Shown here one piece after another: positions 39,400 to 49,169 of a DNA stretch of 64,000 bases. How positions within the stretch are numbered: position 1 is the stretch's first letter; each line of letters opens with the position of its first letter. The position numbers and the translations under genes are program-made. Location of the stretch: assembly GCA_947502305.1 (NCBI GenBank), contig CANMZA010000001.1:1736001-1800000 (forward strand), written 5' to 3'. This DNA is from an uncultured Erythrobacter sp. GTDB lineage: Bacteria; Pseudomonadota; Alphaproteobacteria; Sphingomonadales; Sphingomonadaceae. The notes under the pieces were generated by a model. That model ran no database searches, was not told the origin of the DNA, and saw only the letters and a program-made list of their open reading frames with translations.

Positions 39400-40215
39400 A
39401 TGGCACAGCAACGCCGCAATATATTCATCACAGGCGGCGCGTCCGGCATTGGCCGCGCCGTCGCGCGGTATTTCGGGGAACGCGATTGGTTCGTGTCCAT
39501 CGCCGATGTCGATGCGGTGGGGATGGAAGATACGCTCGGCCTGATCCCTGGTGGGTTCAAATATTCGCACAAATTGGATGTGCGCGACCGGGCGGCATGG
39601 GACGTTGCACTCGAATCCGCCGCCACCGCTGCGGGCGGACGCATCGATGTGATGTTCAACAATGCCGGGATCGGCACTGGCGGCGCCTTGGCGGAATTGG
39701 AAGTCGAAGAGATCGACCGCTGCCTCGACATCAATCTACGCGGCGTCCTTTACGGCGCTCAGGCTGCCTATCCGTATTTGCAGAAAACCGCGCCCGGATC
39801 GGCGCTCGTCAACACGGCCAGCGCCGCTGGTTTAACCGGCGGCAGCGGGATGAGCGTATACAGCGCGACCAAATTCGCCGTGCGCGGGATCGCAGAAAGT
39901 TTGGATGCGGAATGGGCAGAAGACGGCATCAAAGTCTCCTCCATCTGCCCCAGTTTCATTGAAACCCCACTGCTAAACGGCACCGGCAATCGAAAATCCA
40001 ATGAAGCTGTGCGCGACCGCGTCGTCGCGGCTGGACTTGAGATCACGCCGGTCGAGGAAGTGGCCGAAACCGTTTGGAATGCGGTTCACGGCGATGATTT
40101 GCACTATCTGGTCGGCAAAACCGCGCGCAGCATCAATTTCGCCAAACGCTGGATGCCGGGCCGTGTGCGCAAACAACAACGCAATGCCGGCAGTTTGCTG
40201 GGTGGGGGCAATTGA
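39400..40215 (+). CDS. Short-chain dehydrogenase/reductase (first of tandem pair)
   Basis: The 271-aa classical SDR has cofactor motif TGGASGIGRA (near 9-18), NNAGIG, the active-site Ser in NTASAAG, and YSATK (Tyr-x3-Lys). The acidic residue after the second strand (IADVD) suggests NAD preference. It is closely similar to the next gene over the whole length, so the pair arose by tandem duplication. Its stop TGA overlaps the ATG of the second copy. The substrate is unknown. Confidence 0.9.
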   Translation: MAQQRRNIFITGGASGIGRAVARYFGERDWFVSIADVDAVGMEDTLGLIPGGFKYSHKLDVRDRAAWDVALESAATAAGGRIDVMFNNAGIGTGGALAELEVEEIDRCLDINLRGVLYGAQAAYPYLQKTAPGSALVNTASAAGLTGGSGMSVYSATKFAVRGIAESLDAEWAEDGIKVSSICPSFIETPLLNGTGNRKSNEAVRDRVVAAGLEITPVEEVAETVWNAVHGDDLHYLVGKTARSINFAKRWMPGRVRKQQRNAGSLLGGGN

Positions 40216-41027
40216 TGAGCACATCTGAGGCACAACGTTCGATTTTTATCACTGGCGGCGCATCAGGGATTGGCCGCGCGGTTGCGGTGTTTTTCGCAGA
40301 GCGCGGATGGCATGTCGGGATTGCCGATATTGACCCGGATGGAATGGCGCAAACGCTCAGCATGATCCGCGATGGCGGCGCATCCGCGCATATGCTGGAT
40401 GTGCGCGACAGGGCCGCGTGGGACACTGCGCTGGCGGAGTTTGCGGGACAAACCGGCGGGCGCATTGATGTGGTGTTTAACAATGCCGGGATCGGCGATG
40501 GCGGAGCATTGGTGGATCAGGATGAGGGCGAATTGACCCGCATGCTCGACATCAATTTGAAAGGCGTGATTTTCGGCGCTCAGGCTTCGCACAAATACCT
40601 CGCCGCTGCTGCGCCGGGTTCAGTGTTGCTCAACACCGCCAGCCTTGCCGGGATTATTGGCGCGCCGGGCCTTGCCGCCTATTGCGCGACCAAATGGGCG
40701 GTGCGCGGTTTGACGGAGAGTTTGGATGCGGAATGGGCCGCGGATGGCATCAAAGTCAGCGCATTATGCCCCGGATTTATTGACACGCCGATCATTGGCA
40801 AAGTGAACGAAGATTCCAACCAAACCGCGAAAGAAACGCTGATTGAAAGCGGCGTAGAAGTGTCGTCCGTCGACATCGTGCCAGAGGTCGTCTGGCGCGC
40901 GGTTCACGGCGATGATTTGCATTACACCGTCGGCAAAATGGCCAAGCGTCTGCGGTTTATGCAGCGTTGGTTGCCGGGCGTCGTGCGCAAGGAAATGCGC
41001 AAACAAGGGATCGGCGTCGAGATTTAG
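40215..41027 (+). CDS. Short-chain dehydrogenase/reductase (second of tandem pair)
   Basis: This 270-aa paralogue of the preceding SDR has TGGASGIGRA, IADIDPDG (NAD-type acidic residue), NNAGIG, NTASLAG and YCATK. Both copies keep an identical VHGDDLHY stretch near residue 230 and a basic C-terminus, pointing to a shared substrate class or heteromer. ATG 40215 overlaps the first stop (TGATG). Confidence 0.9.
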   Translation: MSTSEAQRSIFITGGASGIGRAVAVFFAERGWHVGIADIDPDGMAQTLSMIRDGGASAHMLDVRDRAAWDTALAEFAGQTGGRIDVVFNNAGIGDGGALVDQDEGELTRMLDINLKGVIFGAQASHKYLAAAAPGSVLLNTASLAGIIGAPGLAAYCATKWAVRGLTESLDAEWAADGIKVSALCPGFIDTPIIGKVNEDSNQTAKETLIESGVEVSSVDIVPEVVWRAVHGDDLHYTVGKMAKRLRFMQRWLPGVVRKEMRKQGIGVEI

Positions 41028-41077
41028 GCTTAGTTCAAAAACGGCGCGCCTAAACCGCCCCACTTAAACCAGTGCGT

Positions 41078-41380
41078 CTAAACCAGCGCGCCAATCGCCC
41101 GCGCCATTTTCGCATCGCGCAAGGACAGCCCGCCGCTGACCCCGGCATCATGCGTGGTCAAGGTGATCTCAACCTTGGCATAGACATTGAACCATTCCGG
41201 GTGATGGTCATGGGATTCGGCGATCAAAGCGACGCGGTTCATAAAGCCCCAGGCCTCTGAAAAATCGCCAAATTGGAATGTTCGCGTGATCGCTTTGCCT
41301 TCGCGCGCCAATTCCCATTCTGGATTGTCTGATATCAGCCGCTCTCGGTCGGCATCATCAAGTTCGGGTACAGAGGACAT
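41078..41380 (-). CDS. phhB: 4a-hydroxytetrahydrobiopterin dehydratase (pterin-4a-carbinolamine dehydratase)
   Basis: This 100-aa PCD/DCoH family enzyme recycles the pterin cofactor of aromatic-amino-acid hydroxylases. The signature is [28 protein letters not shown], with catalytic His59, His60 and His77. No phenylalanine hydroxylase gene is adjacent. In bacteria without one, PCD homologues are linked to molybdopterin metabolism, so the role is open. It converges with the SDR pair. Confidence 0.93.
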   Translation of the reverse strand: MSSVPELDDADRERLISDNPEWELAREGKAITRTFQFGDFSEAWGFMNRVALIAESHDHHPEWFNVYAKVEITLTTHDAGVSGGLSLRDAKMARAIGALV

Positions 41381-41443
41381 TGGCGCAGGCTCCTTTGAGC
41401 GCAGTGTTGTGATGCGCTCCGCTTTTGCCTAACGCTTGCCGCG

Positions 41444-42070
41444 ATGCAAGGCTCCGCTTCTCCTAAACTCACCGCCAACGCTGTTGCCTGCCGGCGCGGT
41501 GACCGGTTGCTGTTTCGCGGATTGTCGTTTGAATTGTCGGGCGGGGACGCTTTGCACATCACCGGCGCGAATGGGACGGGCAAGACGACATTGATCCGCG
41601 TTTTGGGCGGATTGACGACGCCCTATGCCGGGGATGTCACGCGCGAAGGGATGCTGGGCTTGCTGGATGAGCGCCCTGCCCTCGACCCGGATTTGCCGCT
41701 GGGTAAGGCTTTGGCGTTCTGGACTAAGATCGACAGCGCGGCACCGGGCGGCGATGTTTCTGATGCGCGGCGGGTTCTGGGTCTGGAGCCTTTGCTCGAA
41801 GTGCCCGTGCGCTATCTCTCGACGGGTCAGCGCAAACGTGCTGGGCTGGCGGCATTGATGGGGCGCGATGCAAAGATTTGGCTGCTTGATGAACCGCTCA
41901 GCGGGCTCGACGTGGCGGCGATTGATCAGGTGACGGGATTGATTGCGGATCATGTGGCGCGCGGCGGGATCGCGTTGATCGCGTCGCATCAAGTGTTGGC
42001 GATTGAGGGGCTGCGTACCTTAGAATTGGGCGATTATGCGCCGCGCCAAATGGCGGGGGATGCGGCATGA
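41444..42070 (+). CDS. ccmA: Heme exporter ATP-binding protein CcmA
   Basis: CcmA is the ATPase of the CcmAB(CD) machinery that releases holo-CcmE during c-type cytochrome maturation. The 208-aa ABC protein has Walker A GANGTGKTT (41-49), signature LSTGQRKR, Walker B IWLLDEP and the SHQ switch. The stop overlaps the ccmB start as ATGA. The ribosome site before ATG 41444 is weak. Confidence 0.93.
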   Translation: MQGSASPKLTANAVACRRGDRLLFRGLSFELSGGDALHITGANGTGKTTLIRVLGGLTTPYAGDVTREGMLGLLDERPALDPDLPLGKALAFWTKIDSAAPGGDVSDARRVLGLEPLLEVPVRYLSTGQRKRAGLAALMGRDAKIWLLDEPLSGLDVAAIDQVTGLIADHVARGGIALIASHQVLAIEGLRTLELGDYAPRQMAGDAA

Positions 42071-42717
42071 TTGCGGCGCTGCTGAAACGCGATTTAGGCA
42101 AATTTTTCCCCTTCGCAGGAGGGGGCGCGGCGCTGCCTGTGGTGTTCTTTATCGCGGTCGCGATGCTCTATCCCTTTGCCGTCGGGCCGGATGCGAATCT
42201 GCTGTCACGCACTGGCGGCGGGGTTGTGTGGATTGCCGCTTTGCTGGCGGCGATATTGCCGCTGGAAAAACTGGTGGCGCAGGATATTGAACTGGGCACA
42301 TTCGACCAATTGCGCCTGCGCGGCATTACAGAAGAAGCGATGATGGCGGTGCGCCTTGTCGCCCATTGGCTCAGCTTTGGCCCGCCGCTGGTTCTGGCCG
42401 CCTTTCCTGCCGCCGCGCTGCTCAATCTGGACGGGCCGACATTGCATTTGCTGCTAGTCGGGTTGTTGGTCGGCACGCCGGGTCTGGCGGCAATCGGCCT
42501 GATGATTGCAGCTTTAACCGCCAGCCTGCGCGCGGGCGCGGCTTTGTCGGGATTGCTGCTGGTGCCGCTGGCTTTGCCGATCTTGATTTTTGGCGCCGGT
42601 GCATTGGCGCGGCAAGATGCGGCGAGCTTGGGTTTTGTCGCCGCGATCAGCTTGCTGCTGGTGGCGATAGCGCCATTTGCGGCCGGCGCGGCGATACGGG
42701 CGGCGCGCGAGGTTTAG
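42067..42717 (+). CDS. ccmB: Heme exporter membrane protein CcmB
   Basis: CcmB is the membrane partner of CcmA in cytochrome c maturation. The 216-aa protein has six predicted transmembrane helices and the family segments GGGVVWIAALLAAILPLEKL and DIELGTFDQLRLRG. It is coupled to ccmA by ATGA. ccmC, ccmD and ccmE are not in this window. Its stop overlaps, on the opposite strand, the stop of the next membrane protein (TTAG). Confidence 0.93.
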   Translation: MIAALLKRDLGKFFPFAGGGAALPVVFFIAVAMLYPFAVGPDANLLSRTGGGVVWIAALLAAILPLEKLVAQDIELGTFDQLRLRGITEEAMMAVRLVAHWLSFGPPLVLAAFPAAALLNLDGPTLHLLLVGLLVGTPGLAAIGLMIAALTASLRAGAALSGLLLVPLALPILIFGAGALARQDAASLGFVAAISLLLVAIAPFAAGAAIRAAREV

Positions 42718-43292
42718 GCCGCTCGGCTTCTCCGCCAAGGCACAACCACCATCCACCACCACAGTCCAGCAGAAATCAAACCGCCCGAAACCGGCGCGGA
42801 AAATAGCCCTGCGATGAAGGCCCATTGTTCGCGACTATCGGGGCCATCCCCCCAGAAACCAGGGATGGACGCGGTTAGCATTTTAAAAACCAAAGCAAAC
42901 AAAATCACCGCGCTGACGACACTGATCAAACAATGGAGCCAGCCGCCGCCTTCGCGCTGCGATAGCCAGAATGCCTTTGGCCATTCGACCATAATCCCGC
43001 CAATTACCGCCATGGGAATGGAGATAAAGGCCCCGTAAAGCGCAGCCAATCCCGCAAGCAAAAGGCCGCTCATGGCGTTGTTCTGAAGTTCAGGGCTTGC
43101 AAGCGTCAACGCCCCAGCCATGAGCGCCGCATAGACCACCGCCGAAATCACGCCCGTAAACACGATCGCAAGAACGATACGGACGAACAAAGATGCGGCC
43201 GATAAACTGTTCAAAGGACCAAATATCCCCGCATCAATAAGGCGGCTTATCCTTACCCGTTGGGCTTTTTGTGAAAATTTCCACGCCGTCAT
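42714..43292 (-). CDS. Multi-pass membrane protein of unknown function
   Basis: This is a protein of about 192 aa with four or five hydrophobic helices (starting FVRIVLAIVFTGVISAVVYAALMAG) and a conserved-looking WPKAFWLSQREGGGW loop. No family is recognised. The start is unclear: ATG 43292 would overlap the map gene by 59 bases in another frame, and a TTG inside the map-free region near 43216 is an alternative that keeps all helices. It ends convergently on ccmB. Confidence 0.65.
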   Translation of the reverse strand: MTAWKFSQKAQRVRISRLIDAGIFGPLNSLSAASLFVRIVLAIVFTGVISAVVYAALMAGALTLASPELQNNAMSGLLLAGLAALYGAFISIPMAVIGGIMVEWPKAFWLSQREGGGWLHCLISVVSAVILFALVFKMLTASIPGFWGDGPDSREQWAFIAGLFSAPVSGGLISAGLWWWMVVVPWRRSRAA

Positions 43293-44061
43293 CCGTGATC
43301 GCCAGCGAATGTTCAAATTGTGCGCTTAGCGATTTGTCGCGGGTCACCGCGGTCCAGCCATCGCCCAACACTTTCGCCCACGGCTTGCCCAGATTGATCA
43401 TCGGTTCGATGGTGAAGAACATGCCGGGCTTCAATTCCGGCCCCGTGCCCGCTTTCGCCGCATGCACAACCTCTGGCGCGTCATGGAACAGACGGCCCAG
43501 ACCATGCCCGCAAAATTCGCGGACCACGCCGTATCGGAATTGCCGCGCATGCGCCTCAATCGCGGCGCCAATATCGCCCAGCCGCGCGCCGGGTTTACCC
43601 GCCGCCTCAATCCCCAACATCAGACAATCATAGGTCACATCAACCAGACGCCGCGCCTTAATCGACGGTTCGCCCGCGTAGAACATCCGCGATGTGTCGC
43701 CATGCCATCCATCAAGCAGGCTGGTGACATCGACGTTCAGAATATCGCCGTCTTTCAAGACCTTTGGCCCCGGAATACCGTGGCAAATCACATGGTTGAT
43801 CGAGATACAGCTGGAATGCGCATAGCCCCGGTACCCCATCGTCGCAGGCACCGCGCCGGCATCCAACATCATTTCGCGCACCGCATTATCAATGCTGGCG
43901 GTGGTGACGCCGGGCTGCACCAAATTGGCGACTTCATCCAAGATACGCGCGGACAATGCCCCGGCGGCGCGCATCCCTGCAAAGCCTTCTTCGGTGTGCA
44001 ATTTGATTGTGCCGTCACGGTAAACGGTCTGGTCGCTCTCTACGAGTTGGTATTCTGTCAT
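43234..44061 (-). CDS. map: Methionine aminopeptidase, type I
   Basis: Map removes the initiator methionine. The 275-aa pita-bread enzyme has all five metal ligands: Asp111, Asp122, His186, Glu219 and Glu250, plus His94 (VICHGIPG) at the substrate site. The N-terminus is about 10-15 residues longer than E. coli Map. It is divergent from the M17 aminopeptidase, and its 3' end overlaps a downstream membrane-protein gene. Confidence 0.96.
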   Translation of the reverse strand: MTEYQLVESDQTVYRDGTIKLHTEEGFAGMRAAGALSARILDEVANLVQPGVTTASIDNAVREMMLDAGAVPATMGYRGYAHSSCISINHVICHGIPGPKVLKDGDILNVDVTSLLDGWHGDTSRMFYAGEPSIKARRLVDVTYDCLMLGIEAAGKPGARLGDIGAAIEAHARQFRYGVVREFCGHGLGRLFHDAPEVVHAAKAGTGPELKPGMFFTIEPMINLGKPWAKVLGDGWTAVTRDKSLSAQFEHSLAITDDGVEIFTKSPTGKDKPPY

Positions 44062-44197
44062 GGGCGCACATATAGCGAAGCTTGGCGCGAATTGCGAGCG
44101 TACAAATGCTCCGCGGCCCGGTTTCGCCCACCCCGGTTTTGCCCGCCACCACGCAATTCCCGCGTGACAAGTGTGCCCCCGCGATTATGGAAACAGG

Positions 44198-45595
44198 ATG
44201 AGCACAATCAAAGACCTGATCCAGCCCGATCGCGGGCAGGACGCTATCGCCATCCAACTCACCACCAAAGCCGCCTATGACGAGCATTCCAAAACGCTCA
44301 GCGCTGGGCAGCGCGCGAGCTTGGCTGCGCAAAAGTTTGAAGGCGCGCCGGGCAGCGTCGGCATCGTGCCTGATGGCGATGGGTTCTTCGCGATTGGCGG
44401 GGTCAGCGATCCGGACAATCTTTCAAGCTATTGCCTCGCGGCTTTGGCCGACCGGCTGCCAGAGGGCACGTACCGGCTGGCCGAGCATCAACCCGGCACC
44501 GCCATGTTTGGGTGGATGACAGCGCATTACCGTTTCACCCGTTACCGCGAGGATGAAAATGCCGCTGGCCCGCGCATTTTGCTGACGCAGCAAGTGGGCC
44601 GCTTGCCCGGGATTGTCGCAGAGGCCGAGGCAGAGATGCTGGTGCGCGACCTGATCAACACCCCGGCAGAAGACATGGGGCCCGCCGCGTTGGAGGCTGA
44701 GTTTGAAAAACTCGCCAAGACGTATGGCGGCACTTTGACCACCACCAAGGGCGACGCGTTGGAGCAAGGTTATCCGATGGTTCACGCCGTGGGCCGTGCG
44801 GCGGCGCGCCATCATGCGCCGCGGATCATGCATCTTGCATGGTGCCATGACGCCAATGACAAAGACGCGCCGGTTCTGGCGCTGATCGGCAAAGGGGTGT
44901 GTTTCGATTCCGGCGGTCTGGATATTAAACCGGCGGCGGGCATGCGGCTGATGAAGAAAGATATGGGCGGCGCGGCGCATGTCATCGCGCTGGCTGGGCT
45001 GGTGATGAATGCGGGGCTGAAAGTGCGCCTGCATGCGCTCGTCCCGGCGGTGGAAAATGCGATTGCCGGTTCGGCGTTCCGCCCCGGTGATGTGCTGGAT
45101 AGCCGCAAGGGATTGTCGGTTGAGATCCACAACACAGATGCAGAGGGGCGCTTGGTTTTGGGCGATGCTTTGACCCGCGCATCTGAAGAAAACCCCGATC
45201 TGGTGATTGATTTTGCCACACTGACCGGGGCGGCGCGGATTGCCTTGGGGCCGGATTATGCCGCGATGATGACCCGCCGCGATGGCACGGCGCAAGAGAT
45301 GATCGAGGCAGGCAAAGCCAATGATGACGAACCGTGGCGGCTGCCACTGCCAGAGGCTTACCGCGATTATCTCAAATCCGACATTGCCGATATGGTGAAC
45401 GCGCAAAGCAACCCCTATGCCGGGGCCAGCGTCGCGGGATTGTTCCTTGACCGGTTTGTCGGCGAAGGTTTGGATTGGGTGCATTTCGACACATTCGGAT
45501 GGTGCCCCTTCCCCAAGCCGGGCCGGTCTAAAGGCGGCGCGTCATACGGATTGCGCGCGGCTTTCCACATGCTGAGCGCGCGGTATTCTGCCTGA
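44198..45595 (+). CDS. Leucyl aminopeptidase family (M17) metallopeptidase
   Basis: The 465-aa cytosolic aminopeptidase has the two-metal site motifs GKGVCFDSGGLDIKPAAGMRLMKKDMGGAA-like and NTDAEGRLVLGDAL. The N-terminal domain (1-155) is the divergent M17 regulatory part. ATG 44198 has GGAAACAGG in front; nine upstream codons are rejected. It is divergent from map, so two peptidases acting on N-termini face each other. Confidence 0.94.
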   Translation: MSTIKDLIQPDRGQDAIAIQLTTKAAYDEHSKTLSAGQRASLAAQKFEGAPGSVGIVPDGDGFFAIGGVSDPDNLSSYCLAALADRLPEGTYRLAEHQPGTAMFGWMTAHYRFTRYREDENAAGPRILLTQQVGRLPGIVAEAEAEMLVRDLINTPAEDMGPAALEAEFEKLAKTYGGTLTTTKGDALEQGYPMVHAVGRAAARHHAPRIMHLAWCHDANDKDAPVLALIGKGVCFDSGGLDIKPAAGMRLMKKDMGGAAHVIALAGLVMNAGLKVRLHALVPAVENAIAGSAFRPGDVLDSRKGLSVEIHNTDAEGRLVLGDALTRASEENPDLVIDFATLTGAARIALGPDYAAMMTRRDGTAQEMIEAGKANDDEPWRLPLPEAYRDYLKSDIADMVNAQSNPYAGASVAGLFLDRFVGEGLDWVHFDTFGWCPFPKPGRSKGGASYGLRAAFHMLSARYSA

Positions 45596-45754
45596 AAAGG
45601 GGCCTGAAACAGGCGCGAAACGGGCCACAAACAGCAGCCATCTTGCTCATAAGCGCCCTTACGGCTAAGCGCTGGCGCAGTTTGTGTCATTGGACACGCC
45701 AATGCGCGTCCGAAAGGGCGCATGAGTGGGCGAAGCCGGAGAAGACCAACCAGT

Positions 45755-46108
45755 ATGAGCGCGGCGGATAGCCAATGCGAAACATATGTCGTGCCAGCCG
45801 GCGTGCTGGGCCTGACGGGTCCAGTGGCTAAACCTGCGCCCGGCACCTTGCCGCTGCGTGGGGATTTGGCGCATATCGCGCTCGCCGGGGTTCATTTGGC
45901 CGCGCATTATGTCATCCCGCAAAACCGCATTGTCGGCGCAAATGGCGCGGATGTTATGGAAAACACCCGCGATGACAGCCCGGTTTTGAACCATTTTGCG
46001 GCCGGTACGCCAATCGAAGTTCTCGATGTATCAGGCGACTGGGTTTGGGGTTGCCTCGGCCCGGATGGCCCCAGCGGCTATATGAAAGCGGATAGCCTCG
46101 CGGATTAA
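45755..46108 (+). CDS. Bacterial SH3-domain protein
   Basis: This is a protein of about 117 aa. The first 50 residues (ETYVVPAGVLGLTGPVAKPAPGTLPLRGDLAHIALAG-type) have no recognised fold. The C-terminal half (YVIPQNRIVGANGADVMENTRDDSPVLNHFAAGTPIEVLDVSGDWVWG, ending GYMKADSL) is a typical bacterial SH3 module that usually binds peptidoglycan or peptides. It resembles the SH3 half of NlpC/P60 hydrolases, but no catalytic domain follows. ATG 45755 has GGAG twelve bases upstream; an earlier ATG at 45722 is possible. Confidence 0.75.
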   Translation: MSAADSQCETYVVPAGVLGLTGPVAKPAPGTLPLRGDLAHIALAGVHLAAHYVIPQNRIVGANGADVMENTRDDSPVLNHFAAGTPIEVLDVSGDWVWGCLGPDGPSGYMKADSLAD

Positions 46109-46127
46109 ACCGGGTTAAGCGCGGGCC

Positions 46128-47051
46128 ATGACCACACGCATTTTCATCGATGGAGCCGCCGGGACAACCGGCCTAGAAATCCGCGACCGGCTTGCGGGAC
46201 GCGATGAGTTTGAATTGATCGTCCTGGACGATGTTCAGCGCAAAGATGTGGCCGCGCGCAAAGACGCCTTGCACAGCGCGGATGTGGCGATCCTGTGCCT
46301 GCCCGATAGCGCGGCTGTCGAAGCGGTGAAACTGGCCGAGGGGTCCGATACGCGCATCATCGACGCATCCTCTGCGCACCGCGTGGCGGATGGTTGGACT
46401 TATGGTTTTGCGGAATTGATCGGGCATGAAGCGGTCGCAGGCGCGCGGTTTGTCTCCAATCCGGGGTGCTATCCCACTGGCTTCTTGGCGCTGGTCGCGC
46501 CGCTGGTGCGGGCGGGACTGCTGCCCGCTGATTTTCCTTACACAGTGAACGCCGTGAGCGGGTATTCGGGCGGCGGCAATGCCCTGATTGATCGTTTTCG
46601 CGGCGAGCCAGACCTCGCCTTTCGCGCTTACGGTCTTGCCCATGGTCACAAACATTTGCCCGAAATGCAGGCCTATTGCGGGATCACCCACCCGCCAGTT
46701 TTCTCGCCCAGCGTCATTGCCGCGCACCGGGGAATGGTTGTCGATGTGCCGATCAATTTGGCGGCTTTGGACGGCGAACATGAGCCGGAAAAATTCACCC
46801 ATGCTTTGGCGGCGTTCTATTCCGATGCGCCGCTGATCAAAGTGCATTCGGACGTGCCAGGCGAAATTTTATTGCATGAAAATGCAAAGGCCTGGGACGG
46901 CATTGAATTGTTCGTCGCCGTGAATGGCGATGGCACTCAGGCCCGCCTGATCGCGCGGCTCGACAATCTTGGCAAAGGGGCGTCCGGTGCGGCGATCCAG
47001 AACCTCAATATCATGTGCGGCTTGCCGCAAATCGCCGGATTGCGGCTCTAA
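46128..47051 (+). CDS. argC: N-acetyl-gamma-glutamyl-phosphate reductase, type 2
   Basis: ArgC reduces N-acetylglutamyl phosphate in arginine synthesis. The 307-aa short form has a Rossmann start (FIDGAAGTTGLEI) and the catalytic Cys114 in SNPGCYPTG. YSGGGNAL and HKHLPEM are family motifs. It lies directly upstream of glnB, linking arginine and nitrogen genes, though the sigma-54-like promoter in between suggests separate control. Confidence 0.94.
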   Translation: MTTRIFIDGAAGTTGLEIRDRLAGRDEFELIVLDDVQRKDVAARKDALHSADVAILCLPDSAAVEAVKLAEGSDTRIIDASSAHRVADGWTYGFAELIGHEAVAGARFVSNPGCYPTGFLALVAPLVRAGLLPADFPYTVNAVSGYSGGGNALIDRFRGEPDLAFRAYGLAHGHKHLPEMQAYCGITHPPVFSPSVIAAHRGMVVDVPINLAALDGEHEPEKFTHALAAFYSDAPLIKVHSDVPGEILLHENAKAWDGIELFVAVNGDGTQARLIARLDNLGKGASGAAIQNLNIMCGLPQIAGLRL

Positions 47052-47072
47052 GCAGTCACACTTACTGCCTAA

Positions 47073-47597
<525 letters not shown>

Positions 47598-47676
47598 CCC
47601 TCGCGCAATTGAAGAATTTACCGGCCTGTATGCGTCATGCGGGCCCCTCTCGAACACCACAGCTGGAGAATACACA

Positions 47677-49086
47677 ATGGCAACCGCAAAAGACGTCCTG
47701 AAGCAAATCAAGGACGAGGAAATTGAGTGGGTCGATCTACGTTTTACCGATCCCAAAGGTAAGTGGCAGCATCTGACGATGGCTGCGGTTGCTATGGACG
47801 AGGACGCGCTTGAAGACGGCTTGATGTTTGACGGTTCTTCTATCGAAGGGTGGAAGACGATCAATGAAAGCGACATGATCCTGAAACCGGATATGGACGC
47901 CGCCTATATCGACCCATTCAGCGCGACGCCGATGCTGGTCCTGTTCTGCAACATCGTCGAACCATCCGACGGCCAGCTTTACGCCCGTGACCCGCGTTCG
48001 ACCGCAAAACGCGCCGAAGCCTACCTCGCCTCAACCGGGATTGGTGACACGATCTATGTCGGGCCAGAGCCTGAATTCTTCATGTTCGACGATGTCCGTT
48101 TCGAAGACGGCTATGCCGGCAGCGGGTTCAGCATTGATGACGTTGAATTGCCGACCAATACCGGCACCGAAATGGAAATGGGCAATATGGGCCACCGTCC
48201 GCGCGCAAAGGGCGGGTATTTCCCCGTTGCACCGGTCGATAGCGCCGTTGATATCCGTGCCGAAATGGTTTCGACCATGCTCGATATGGGCCTCAATATG
48301 GACAAGCATCACCACGAAGTGGCCGCGGCTCAGCATGAACTTGGCATCACCTATTCTTCGTTGACTACGGCGGCGGATCAGGTGCAGGTTTACAAATATG
48401 TCGTGCAGCAAGTCGCCCATGCCTACGGCAAAACCGCGACCTTTATGCCGAAGCCGATCAAGGACGATAATGGCAGCGGCATGCACAGCCACATGTCGAT
48501 CTGGAAAGATGGCAAGCCGACCTTTGCGGGCAATGAATATGCCGGTCTGTCGGAAAACTGCCTCTATTATATCGGCGGCGTGATCAAACATGCGAAGGCC
48601 GTCAACGCCTTCACCAACGCCACCACCAACAGCTACAAACGTCTGGTCCCCGGTTTCGAAGCGCCCGTTCTGCTCGCCTATTCCGCGCGCAACCGGTCGG
48701 CATCGTGCCGCATTCCATACGGCGCTGGCGAGAAAGCGAAACGGGTTGAATTCCGTTTCCCTGATGCGATTGCCAACCCTTATCTCGCTTTCTCAGCCTT
48801 GCTGATGGCGGGCCTCGACGGGATTGAAAACAAGATCCATCCGGGTGAGGCGATGGACAAGAACCTCTATGATCTGCCACCAGCCGAGCTTGCTGATGTG
48901 CCGACTGTTTGCGGGTCTTTGCGCGAAGCTCTCGAAGCGCTTGAGGCGGATCATGAATTCCTGCTCAAAGGCGATGTGTTCTCGCTCGACCAGATCGAAG
49001 CCTATATGGAATTGAAATGGGAAGAGGTTCTGCGCCTCGAAACCACGCCGTCACCGGTTGAATTTGACATGTATTACAGCGCGTAA
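47677..49086 (+). CDS. glnA: Glutamine synthetase, type I
   Basis: GlnA makes glutamine from glutamate and ammonia. The 469-aa GSI subunit shows [31 protein letters not shown] and the adenylylation site Tyr398 in KNLYDLPP. That makes it a GSI-beta enzyme controlled by GlnE. ATG 47677 with CTGGAG upstream is the conserved start; the frame running back through glnB is fortuitous. A strong terminator follows. Confidence 0.98.
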   Translation: MATAKDVLKQIKDEEIEWVDLRFTDPKGKWQHLTMAAVAMDEDALEDGLMFDGSSIEGWKTINESDMILKPDMDAAYIDPFSATPMLVLFCNIVEPSDGQLYARDPRSTAKRAEAYLASTGIGDTIYVGPEPEFFMFDDVRFEDGYAGSGFSIDDVELPTNTGTEMEMGNMGHRPRAKGGYFPVAPVDSAVDIRAEMVSTMLDMGLNMDKHHHEVAAAQHELGITYSSLTTAADQVQVYKYVVQQVAHAYGKTATFMPKPIKDDNGSGMHSHMSIWKDGKPTFAGNEYAGLSENCLYYIGGVIKHAKAVNAFTNATTNSYKRLVPGFEAPVLLAYSARNRSASCRIPYGAGEKAKRVEFRFPDAIANPYLAFSALLMAGLDGIENKIHPGEAMDKNLYDLPPAELADVPTVCGSLREALEALEADHEFLLKGDVFSLDQIEAYMELKWEEVLRLETTPSPVEFDMYYSA

Positions 49087-49110
49087 CCGCGACTGTATTC
49101 CGAATAAAAA

Positions 49111-49143
49111 GGGCCGCCGAGAGCAATCTCGGCGGCCCTTTTT
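49111..49143. terminator. Bidirectional intrinsic terminator after glnA
   Basis: The perfect 12-bp stem GGGCCGCCGAGA / TCTCGGCGGCCC has a GCAA tetraloop and is flanked by A5 on one side and T5 on the other. It serves glnA (+) and also the convergent GGDEF/EAL gene (-), whose stop is at 49170. Confidence 0.93.
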
Positions 49144-49169
49144 CATGCTCTCATCGCGCGGCTGGCTGT

